Shown here: in pieces, positions 8,485 through 15,525 of the stretch
Numbering within the stretch: position 1 is the first letter of the stretch
How the letters are laid out: each line of letters starts with the position of its first letter
NCBI RefSeq assembly: GCF_000513935.1
Contig: NZ_KI911327.1
Span: 65,870-129,869 of the forward strand
Length of the DNA: 64,000 nt
Direction: 5' to 3'
Source: Mesorhizobium sp. WSM3626
GTDB lineage: Bacteria; Pseudomonadota; Alphaproteobacteria; Rhizobiales; Rhizobiaceae
The notes under the pieces: model-generated
The model's database searches: none
Told to the model about the DNA's origin: nothing
What the model saw: only the letters and a program-made list of their open reading frames with translations
Position numbers and translations under genes: made by a program

Positions 8485-9828
8485 CTATTCGCCCTTGGCC
8501 AGATATTTTTCCAGCCAATGGATGTCGTAGTCGCCATTGGCAATGTCGGCATTACCGACGAGATCGCGAAACAGCGGCAATGTCGTTTTGATCCCGTCGA
8601 CGACGAATTCATCGAGCGCCCGCCGCAGCCGCATCATGCATTCGACGCGGTTGCGTCCATGCACGATCAGCTTGCCGATCAGGCTGTCATAGTAGGGCGG
8701 GATCTTGTAGCCGGAATAGACACCGGAATCGACGCGGATGCCGAGGCCGCCGGGCGTGTGGAAATGGGTGATCGTGCCGGGTGAGGGGGTGAAGGTGCGC
8801 GGATCCTCGGCGTTGATACGGCATTCGATGGCGTGGCCGTTGAACTTGATGTCTTCCTGCTTGACCGAAAGGCCGCCGCCGGAAGCGACGCGGATCTGTT
8901 CGTGGACCAGATCGATGCCGGTGATCGCTTCCGTCACCGGATGCTCGACCTGGAGGCGCGTATTCATCTCGATGAAATAGAACTCGCCATTCTCGTACAG
9001 GAACTCGATGGTGCCGGCGCCCGAATAGCCGAGATCGGCAATCGCCTTGGCGCAGATGCCGCCGATGCGCGACCGTTCCTCGGCGTTGAGCGCCGGCGAA
9101 TTGGCCTCTTCCCAGACTTTCTGGTGGCGCCGTTGCAACGAACAGTCGCGCTCGCCGAAATGCACGCCGCCGCCGAAGCCGTCGCCGAACACCTGCACCT
9201 CGATGTGGCGCGGCTTCTCCAGATATTTCTCGATGTAGACCGCGTCGTCGCCGAAGGCCGCGCCGGCTTCCGAGCGCGCCGTCTGCAGGGCGATTTCGAG
9301 GTCTGCCTCGGTATGCGCCACCTTCATGCCGCGTCCCCCGCCGCCGGCCGACGCCTTGATGATGACGGGATAGCCGATCTCGGCGGCGATGCGCCTGGCT
9401 TCCTTTTCTTCGGTCACCGCGCCATCGGAGCCGGGCACCACCGGAATGCCGAGGCGCTTTGCCGTGCGCTTGGCCTCGATCTTGTCGCCCATGATGCGGA
9501 TATGGTCGCCGGACGGGCCGATGAAGGTGATGTTGTGCGCCGCCAGGATGTCGGCGAACTTGGCGTTCTCCGACAGGAAGCCGTAGCCCGGATGCACGGC
9601 GTCGGCGCCGGTGATCTCGCACGCCGCGACGATCTGGTGGATGTTGAGATAGCTGTCGCGCGACGGCGGCGGACCGATGCACACGCTTTCGTCGGCGAGC
9701 CTGACATGCATGGCGTCAGCGTCGGCGGTCGAATGCACCACCACGGTCTGTATGCCGAGTTCCTTGCAGGCGCGCAGCACCCGGAGCGCGATTTCGCCGC
9801 GATTGGCGATGAGGATCTTCTGGAACAT
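8485..9828 (-). CDS. accC: Acetyl-CoA carboxylase, biotin carboxylase subunit
   Basis: This 447-residue enzyme carboxylates the biotin of AccB with ATP and bicarbonate in fatty-acid synthesis. It starts MFQKILIANRGEIALRVLRA, the standard N-terminus. It has the ATP-grasp loop ASAGGGGRGMKV, then EKYLEKPRHIEVQV, CSLQRRHQKVWEEA and the catalytic region EMNTRLQVEHPVTEAI. Length matches the family exactly. It lies 10 bases downstream of accB in the same operon. Confidence 0.97.
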   Translation of the reverse strand: MFQKILIANRGEIALRVLRACKELGIQTVVVHSTADADAMHVRLADESVCIGPPPSRDSYLNIHQIVAACEITGADAVHPGYGFLSENAKFADILAAHNITFIGPSGDHIRIMGDKIEAKRTAKRLGIPVVPGSDGAVTEEKEARRIAAEIGYPVIIKASAGGGGRGMKVAHTEADLEIALQTARSEAGAAFGDDAVYIEKYLEKPRHIEVQVFGDGFGGGVHFGERDCSLQRRHQKVWEEANSPALNAEERSRIGGICAKAIADLGYSGAGTIEFLYENGEFYFIEMNTRLQVEHPVTEAITGIDLVHEQIRVASGGGLSVKQEDIKFNGHAIECRINAEDPRTFTPSPGTITHFHTPGGLGIRVDSGVYSGYKIPPYYDSLIGKLIVHGRNRVECMMRLRRALDEFVVDGIKTTLPLFRDLVGNADIANGDYDIHWLEKYLAKGE

Positions 9829-9838
9829 CAGGTCCGCT

Positions 9839-10300
9839 CTATTCGATCACGACGAGCGGCATGCCGTATTCGACCGGCGTCGCGTCCTCGAACAGGATCG
9901 CCGTGACAGTGCCGGCGCGCGGCGAGGGGATCTGGTTCATTGTCTTCATCGCCTCGATGATCAGCAGCGTCTGGCCTTCCTTGACCTTCTGGCCGATCTC
10001 GATGAACGGCTTTGCGTCAGGAGACGGCGCCAGGTAGGCGGTGCCGACCATGGGCGAAGGGACGGCGTTCTTCGACACGTCGACAGTCGCCGGGGCAGCC
10101 GCCGTTGCAGATTGGGCGGCCGCTGCCGGGGCATAGGCCGGTTGCGGTGCGGCGATCGCATGGACGGTGGGCGCCTGCCGTGACACCCGAACCTTCAGGT
10201 CGCCGAGTTCAACCTCGATCTCGGTCAGGTTGGTGTCGTTCAGTATGCCCGCCAGATCGCGGATCAGTTGCTGGTCAACACCGGTCTTCTTTATCGACAT
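9839..10300 (-). CDS. accB: Acetyl-CoA carboxylase, biotin carboxyl carrier protein
   Basis: This 153-residue carrier has an N-terminal helical segment (TGVDQQLIRDLAGILNDTNL), an Ala/Pro-rich linker at about residues 45-75, and a biotinyl domain. The biotinylation motif reads EAMKTMNQI, with Thr where many homologues have Met just after the modified lysine. The ATG at 10298-10300 follows AGAAGG; an upstream in-frame start at 10330 would add ten residues and overlap less conserved sequence. It is between aroQ and accC, the usual alphaproteobacterial order. Confidence 0.95.
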   Translation of the reverse strand: MSIKKTGVDQQLIRDLAGILNDTNLTEIEVELGDLKVRVSRQAPTVHAIAAPQPAYAPAAAAQSATAAAPATVDVSKNAVPSPMVGTAYLAPSPDAKPFIEIGQKVKEGQTLLIIEAMKTMNQIPSPRAGTVTAILFEDATPVEYGMPLVVIE

Positions 10301-10326
10301 TTTCGAGCCTTCTGTTTGTTGGCCGG

Positions 10327-10761
10327 TCATAGGCGTGCGGCCAGCGCTTGCAGCGCCAGCGTGTAGCCGAGCGGCCCAAAGCCACAGATCATGCCGACAG
10401 CGACCGGCGCGACCATGGAGACGTGGCGGAACGGTTCCCGCGCGTGGATGTTGGAAAGGTGAACTTCGGCGACCGGCAGCGGCGCGATCGAGCGGATGGC
10501 GTCGTGGATGGCAATCGAGGTATGGCTATAGGCGCCTGGGTTGATGACGATGCCGGCGGCTTTGTCGCCGGCTTCCTGGATCCAGTCGACAAGATCCCCT
10601 TCATGGTTCGACTGGCGGAAATCGATCTCGATCCCAAGCGATTTGCCTGCCTGCTTGCAGTCGTCCGCGATGGCCGCGAGCGTCTTGCCGCCATAGATGC
10701 CCGGCTCGCGCTTGCCGAGCGCGTTGAGATTGGGACCGTTCAGGACGAAAACCGTTTTCAA
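10327..10761 (-). CDS. aroQ: 3-dehydroquinate dehydratase, type II
   Basis: This 144-residue enzyme removes water from 3-dehydroquinate in the shikimate pathway. Type II motifs are visible: VLNGPNLNALGKREPGIYG at the N-terminus, with the active-site arginine and tyrosine loop, DFRQSNHEGDLVDWI, INPGAYSHTSIAIHDA and VEVHLSNIHAREPFRH (here read as AEVHLSNIHAREPFRH). It is the first gene of the aroQ-accB-accC-aat run and ends 27 bases before accB. Confidence 0.96.
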   Translation of the reverse strand: MKTVFVLNGPNLNALGKREPGIYGGKTLAAIADDCKQAGKSLGIEIDFRQSNHEGDLVDWIQEAGDKAAGIVINPGAYSHTSIAIHDAIRSIAPLPVAEVHLSNIHAREPFRHVSMVAPVAVGMICGFGPLGYTLALQALAARL

Positions 10762-10906
10762 AAAAGCCGACCTTTTCCGGCGCCGGCGTCAAGCCGGCGC
10801 GCTGGGCCTCTATACCGGGCATAGTCGCCCGCGGAAAGAGCGCAAGTGCGTTCTTTCACTGTCCACAACAGCCCGAAATGCGCCCGTGAAGAAAACCGCT
10901 CGCCGG

Positions 10907-11746
10907 TCAAAGCGCGGCTTTCGCCGCCTTGATCTTTTCGGCGAGCACTTCCTGCCCGAGCGCCCCGAATACGACCTCGTTGCCGACGACGTAGGAAGGG
11001 GTTCCGGTGATCTGCAGCTTGTTGGCAAGATCGTAGGTCTTGGAGAAGGCTTCGGGGATCGACGCGTCCTTCATCTTCTCGCGCAGCGTCGCCTCGTCGG
11101 CGCCGAGCGATAGCGCGATCTTGATCGCTGTTGCCTCGGTGGCGCGCCCCTGGCCGCCGAGCAGCGCATTGTGGAACTCGCCGTACTTCTCCGGCATCAT
11201 CAGGTGGAACGCCATCGAAACGACGCTGGCCTTCTGCGAATCCGGGCCGAGGATCGGGAATTCCTTGAGCACGAAACGCAGATCCGGATCGGACTTGGTC
11301 AGGGCTCGCATGTCTTCGATGGCGCGTTTGCAGAAGCCGCAATTGTAGTCGTAGAACTCCACGATCGTGGCCTTGCCGTTCGGGTTGCCGACGACGCCGT
11401 CGAAGGTGGAGTTGAAGATCTGGTCCTTGGCGTTCTTAATGACGCCGAGCGCCGCGAGCCGCTGTTCCTCCTTCTGCTTGGCCTCGAGTGCGTCTTGCAC
11501 TTCGAGCAGCACTTCCGGATTCTTCAGGAGATAGTCGCGGATGATTCCCTCGACCTCGGTGCGGTCGATTTTGGTATCGGCCCCGGCCGTCTGGACAGGC
11601 TGTGCCGTCTGGACAGGCTGTGCCGTCTGGACAGGCTGCGCCGTTCCGGCCTTCGCAATTTGCGGACTGCCGGCCACGAAACCGAAAGCCAGCATGGCAA
11701 GGGCGACCGCAACCCCCGTGGTGCCCAGCAGCAGTGCCTTTTTCAT
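10907..11746 (-). CDS. DsbA-family thiol:disulfide oxidoreductase
   Basis: This 279-residue periplasmic protein has a signal peptide (MKKALLLGTTGVAVALAMLA, cut near IAKAG). A repeated AQPVQT linker follows, then a helical segment (DRTEVEGIIRDYLLKNPEVL), and a thioredoxin-fold DsbA domain with active site CGFC in YDYNCGFCKRAI and the cis-Pro loop ITGTPSYVVG. It resembles the Com1/ScsC-like group, which acts as a disulfide oxidase or isomerase. The ATG at 11744-11746 was chosen because the signal peptide starts there. It lies downstream of the M48 protease on the same strand. Confidence 0.88.
   Translation of the reverse strand: MKKALLLGTTGVAVALAMLAFGFVAGSPQIAKAGTAQPVQTAQPVQTAQPVQTAGADTKIDRTEVEGIIRDYLLKNPEVLLEVQDALEAKQKEEQRLAALGVIKNAKDQIFNSTFDGVVGNPNGKATIVEFYDYNCGFCKRAIEDMRALTKSDPDLRFVLKEFPILGPDSQKASVVSMAFHLMMPEKYGEFHNALLGGQGRATEATAIKIALSLGADEATLREKMKDASIPEAFSKTYDLANKLQITGTPSYVVGNEVVFGALGQEVLAEKIKAAKAAL
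11586..11639. repeat. Three 18-bp tandem repeats inside the DsbA-like gene
   Basis: Three consecutive copies of an 18-base unit beginning GCCGTCTGGACAGGCTG encode the hexapeptide AQPVQT three times in the linker after the signal peptide. The copies are nearly identical at DNA level, so the array could vary in length by slippage without breaking the frame. Confidence 0.9.
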
Positions 11747-11809
11747 CGTTCTCGTTCCTTCTGCCTGTTTTCCGGTCTGTCGCAGCACGCGGCCGGAGGG
11801 TTCATGAGA

Positions 11810-13204
11810 TTACTGGCTCTTGCCTGATGATTTGTAGTTTATGATGTCCTGGGCGCGTATCCAGCGCGGCTCTCCGCGCTTCATCTGCTGTTGCGCCCGC
11901 ATGGCGAAGATCTTCGCATCCTTGTAGTCGCCGGAATAGAAATGGCCTTCGGCGGTGGCAAGCTCGGCGCCCGGTATGTCTCCCAGCTCGCCGTAAGCCT
12001 GTGCCAGATAACGATAGCCGGTGGAATTTTCCTTGTCGCGCCCCAGGCCATTGTTGATCTGCACGACAGCTTTCTTGAGCGAGTCGGGCGTGCCGACCGC
12101 CATCAGCGCCTGGCCAAGCGAGACAGGCAGCAGGCCCGACCGTGCCGGATCGAGGCTGACCGCCTTGGCGTAGGCGTCGGCCGCATCCTTGGGCTTGTTC
12201 GCTTTCATCAATATATCGCCGCGCAGCTCCTGGAAGTAGGCATTCTTGGGCTGCGCCTTGATCAGGGCGTTGGTCTTGGCGAGCGCCGAGGCGAGATTGC
12301 CGTAGAGATAGGTCGACTGGGCATCGCCATAGAGCGCCGCCATGCTGCCCCGCATCTTTTGCATCAGCCGCGCCGCGGCGGCCTGGCCTTCCATGTAGAC
12401 GGCAATCTTCACCCGCATCATGTCGTGGCGCTGCTGCAGCGTCGGCGGGTCGAGCTTGTCGACATTGGGGCTTTGCTTGACCAGCACTTCGAGGTTGGCG
12501 ATGCGGTCCTGCGGCATGGGATGGCTGATCCGGTAGGGATCGACCTGCGCGCCCGACAGCGACAGCGCTGTCTGGAAGCGGTGGAAGGTCTTCAGCATGC
12601 CCATGCCGGACTGGCCGGTGGCGTTGAGATAGGTGATGGCCGAGCGGTCGGCCGTGATTTCCTCGGTGCGCTGATAGGCGAGGATGCTGCGCTGCGCCAT
12701 CTCGCCGCCGCCAGCCGCCACGCCCATGCCGGCGCCGGTAAGGCCGCGGGTGTTGGTGGTCGCACCGGCAACCATGGCGCCGGCACCGAGCAAGGTGGCG
12801 ATGATGGCCATGGTCTTGGCGCGTTCGAGCTGTTCGCGCAGTTTCTGCTGGTGGCCGCCGGCGATATGGCCTGCTTCGTGCGCGATGACGCCGATGATTT
12901 CGTTCGGCGTCTCAGCCGTCATCAGCGCGCCGGTGTTGATGAACAGCCGGCGCCCGGTGACGAAGGCGTTGAAGCTGGAATCGTTGACCAGCACGATGTC
13001 GATGCCGTCATTCGCGAGCCCGGCCGCCTTGAAGATCGGCCGTGCATAATCGCGCACCAGAGCTTCGATCTCGGCGTCGCGTACGACTGGCACGCCCTGG
13101 GCGAAGGCGGTCACCGAACCGGCCACCGCAACTGCGGCGGCAAGCGAAGCCGTGGCGAGGACACGCGCCACCTTTGCAATTGTCGATCTGGGTCGGCTCA
13201 ACAT
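11810..13204 (-). CDS. M48-family periplasmic metalloprotease with TPR repeats (BepA-like)
   Basis: This 464-residue protein has a signal peptide (about residues 1-36, cut near AFAQG), then a peptidase M48 domain with zinc motif HEAGH at 109-113 in IGVIAHEAGHIAGGHQQ. The third ligand region is RTEEITADRSAI. The C-terminal half contains tetratricopeptide-like helices such as AYFQELRGDILMKANKPKDA. The layout matches BepA/YfgC, a periplasmic protease that clears stalled outer-membrane proteins. The ATG at 13202-13204 starts the signal peptide; a TTG at 13267 is in frame upstream. dsbA-like follows it. Confidence 0.9.
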   Translation of the reverse strand: MLSRPRSTIAKVARVLATASLAAAVAVAGSVTAFAQGVPVVRDAEIEALVRDYARPIFKAAGLANDGIDIVLVNDSSFNAFVTGRRLFINTGALMTAETPNEIIGVIAHEAGHIAGGHQQKLREQLERAKTMAIIATLLGAGAMVAGATTNTRGLTGAGMGVAAGGGEMAQRSILAYQRTEEITADRSAITYLNATGQSGMGMLKTFHRFQTALSLSGAQVDPYRISHPMPQDRIANLEVLVKQSPNVDKLDPPTLQQRHDMMRVKIAVYMEGQAAAARLMQKMRGSMAALYGDAQSTYLYGNLASALAKTNALIKAQPKNAYFQELRGDILMKANKPKDAADAYAKAVSLDPARSGLLPVSLGQALMAVGTPDSLKKAVVQINNGLGRDKENSTGYRYLAQAYGELGDIPGAELATAEGHFYSGDYKDAKIFAMRAQQQMKRGEPRWIRAQDIINYKSSGKSQ

Positions 13205-13349
13205 AATGTGTCCACTGGTAGACGAGCGGGCCAAAGATGAAAAGTCGGCGCCTGAAAACTTCCTCAACTTGTGATCCTCACATCAATCGGGCATTTGTGC
13301 GGCGCATGCGTCAGGACCTGGCGCGCTCAATCCTCGGGACAGGGTAAAA

Positions 13350-14498
13350 ATGGTCGTTTCGCTCTCCCATCGCGGCAATGTCGAGCCGTTCCATGCCATG
13401 GATGTACTGGCCGAAGCGAACCGGCTGAAGGCCCTAGGCATACCGGTGATTTCCATGGCGGTTGGCCAGCCATCCGATCCAGCGCCTGTACGGGTTCGCG
13501 CCGCCGCGGCCAAGGCGCTGGAGGATGGACGCATAGGCTATACCGACACCTTGGGTCTGGCCTCGCTGCGCAAGGCGATCGCCGGGCACTGCGCGGATCA
13601 TTATGGCCTCGATGTCGACCCCGGCCGGATCGCGGTGACCACCGGATCGTCGGCGGCCTTCAATCTTGCCTTCCTGGCGATGTTCGATCCAGGCGATCGG
13701 GTCGCCATCGCCGCTCCCGGCTACCCCGCCTATCGCAACATCATGGCAGCCCTCGGCATCGACGTGGTCGAAATCGAGCTCGGTGACGCGGCTTATCTGC
13801 ATGCCGGCCATCTGGAGGCCGCGCATCGCGAGAAGCCGCTAAAGGGCGTGCTGTTTGCAAGTCCGGCCAATCCGACCGGCGCGGTCATACCAGCCGACGA
13901 GCTGGCGATCCTGGTCAGCACGGCGGAGTCGCTCGGCATCGCCGTCATTTCCGATGAGATCTACCATCGGCTGGCCTATAGCGCCCCCGACACCACGGCT
14001 CTCGCCTTTAGCAACAGCGTGACTGTGATCAACTCTTTCTCGAAATACTACTGCATGACCGGCTGGCGCATTGGCTGGATGGTGTTGCCGGACGAACTCG
14101 TGCGCCCCGTCGAACGCATCGGCCAGAGCCTCTACATCTCGCCGCCGGAGCTGTCACAGATCGCGGCGATCGAGGCCTTTGCCGCAACCGAGGAATTGGA
14201 GGCGGTAAAACGGCGCTATGCCTGGAATCGCAAGCTCTTGATGAAGCGTCTCCCGGAGCTGGGTTTTCCCCTGGCGGCACCCATGGATGGCGCCTTCTAT
14301 GCCTTTTGCGATGTCACCCGGCACAGCAATGACAGCATGGCCTTTGCCCGCAAGATGCTGGCGGAGGCGCATGTGGCGGCGACGCCCGGCCGCGACTTCG
14401 ACACTCGGGCGGGGCACCGCACGATGCGGTTTTCCTATGCCGGCAGCCACGACGACATGGTCGAGGCGATGGCGCGCATCGAACGCTGGTTGAGGTAA
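13350..14498 (+). CDS. Pyridoxal-phosphate aminotransferase, class I/II
   Basis: This 382-residue fold-type I aminotransferase carries VGQPSDPAP near residue 38, FASPANPTGAVI (169-180), SDEIYHRLAY (201-210) and the PLP lysine Lys232 in NSFSKYYCMTGWRIGW. The conserved arginine that holds the substrate carboxylate is in TMRFSYAGS. It resembles aspartate/aromatic-type aminotransferases, but the amino donor cannot be fixed. It is divergent from the M48 gene and four bases before glutaminase, so the two may handle amino nitrogen together. Confidence 0.88.
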   Translation: MVVSLSHRGNVEPFHAMDVLAEANRLKALGIPVISMAVGQPSDPAPVRVRAAAAKALEDGRIGYTDTLGLASLRKAIAGHCADHYGLDVDPGRIAVTTGSSAAFNLAFLAMFDPGDRVAIAAPGYPAYRNIMAALGIDVVEIELGDAAYLHAGHLEAAHREKPLKGVLFASPANPTGAVIPADELAILVSTAESLGIAVISDEIYHRLAYSAPDTTALAFSNSVTVINSFSKYYCMTGWRIGWMVLPDELVRPVERIGQSLYISPPELSQIAAIEAFAATEELEAVKRRYAWNRKLLMKRLPELGFPLAAPMDGAFYAFCDVTRHSNDSMAFARKMLAEAHVAATPGRDFDTRAGHRTMRFSYAGSHDDMVEAMARIERWLR

Positions 14499-14502
14499 CG
14501 CC

Positions 14503-15429
14503 ATGCCGCTCGAACAGGCGCTGGCGGAAGTCGCGGCGGAAATGGCTGAACGCACCGATCGCGGCGATGTCGCGACCTATATTCCCCAATTGGGCAAAGT
14601 CGATCCGAAGAAATTCGGCATCGCGGCCGTCACCAATGACGGCCGCACGCTGGTGGCCGGCGATGCCGACCAGGCTTTTTCGATCCAGAGCATCTCGAAG
14701 GTGTTCACCCTGACGCTGGCGCTCGGCAATGTCGGCGACGCACTGTGGAAGCGGGTGGGGCGCGAGCCCTCCGGCAACCCGTTCAACTCGATTGTCCAGC
14801 TCGAGCATGAGAACGGCATTCCGCGCAACCCGTTCATCAATGCCGGCGCCATCGTCATTTCCGACATCCTGCTTGCAGGCCACCAGCCGCGCGAGGCGAT
14901 CGGCGAGATCCTGCGCTTCATCCAGTTCCTCTGCGACGACGAGACAATCATCATCGACCGCGAGGTCGCGGCTTCCGAACGCGCCACCGGCTACCGCAAC
15001 TTTGCGCTCGCCAATTATATGAAATCCTTCGGCAATCTCCATCATGCGCCGGAACTGGCGCTGGGTGTCTATTTCCACCATTGCGCCATCGCCATGAGCT
15101 GCCGACAGTTGGCGATGGCCGGCCGCTTCCTCGCCAATGGCGGCAAGAACCCGGCAACCGGACATTCCGTGGTGTCGGCGGAGCGGGCGCGGCGCATCTG
15201 CGCCATGATGCTGACCTGCGGCCACTATGACGGCTCCGGCGATTTCGCCTTCCGCGTCGGTATTCCCGGCAAGAGCGGCGTCGGCGGTGGCATATTGGGT
15301 ATTGTGCCGGGTGTCGCTTCGCTCGCGGTCTGGTCGCCCGGCCTCAACGCCAACGGCAATTCCAAGCTGGGTTCGCTCGCGCTGGAAAAGCTCGCCAGGA
15401 TGATGAACTGGTCGATCTTCGCGCCATAG
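14503..15429 (+). CDS. glsA: Glutaminase
   Basis: This 308-residue serine-dependent glutaminase converts glutamine to glutamate and ammonia. The beta-lactamase-like catalytic pair is seen in FSIQSISKVFTLTL, with Ser63 and Lys66. Further family motifs are NPFNSIVQLEHENGIPRNPF, INAGAIVISD, SERATGYRNFALANYMKSFG, MSCRQLAMAGRFLANGG and GKSGVGGGI. Length is normal. The ATG at 14503 lies four bases after the aminotransferase stop, so the two form an operon, closed by the hairpin at 15455. Confidence 0.95.
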   Translation: MPLEQALAEVAAEMAERTDRGDVATYIPQLGKVDPKKFGIAAVTNDGRTLVAGDADQAFSIQSISKVFTLTLALGNVGDALWKRVGREPSGNPFNSIVQLEHENGIPRNPFINAGAIVISDILLAGHQPREAIGEILRFIQFLCDDETIIIDREVAASERATGYRNFALANYMKSFGNLHHAPELALGVYFHHCAIAMSCRQLAMAGRFLANGGKNPATGHSVVSAERARRICAMMLTCGHYDGSGDFAFRVGIPGKSGVGGGILGIVPGVASLAVWSPGLNANGNSKLGSLALEKLARMMNWSIFAP

Positions 15430-15454
15430 GGATCACGACTCTGCCGGATATGAA

Positions 15455-15496
15455 AATCCCGCGCCGTTCGTTTCGATCGGCGCGGGATTGTTTTTG
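15455..15496. terminator. Strong intrinsic terminator between glsA and rne
   Basis: A perfect 12-bp stem (AATCCCGCGCCG with CGGCGCGGGATT) and an 11-base loop are followed by a T-rich run (GTTTTTG). It lies 26 bases after the glsA stop. On the other strand it also faces the rne 3' end, with a shorter A/T run, so it may serve both convergent genes. Confidence 0.88.
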
Positions 15497-15525
15497 TTAG
15501 AAATCAATTCAAGCACTTGAAAAGC

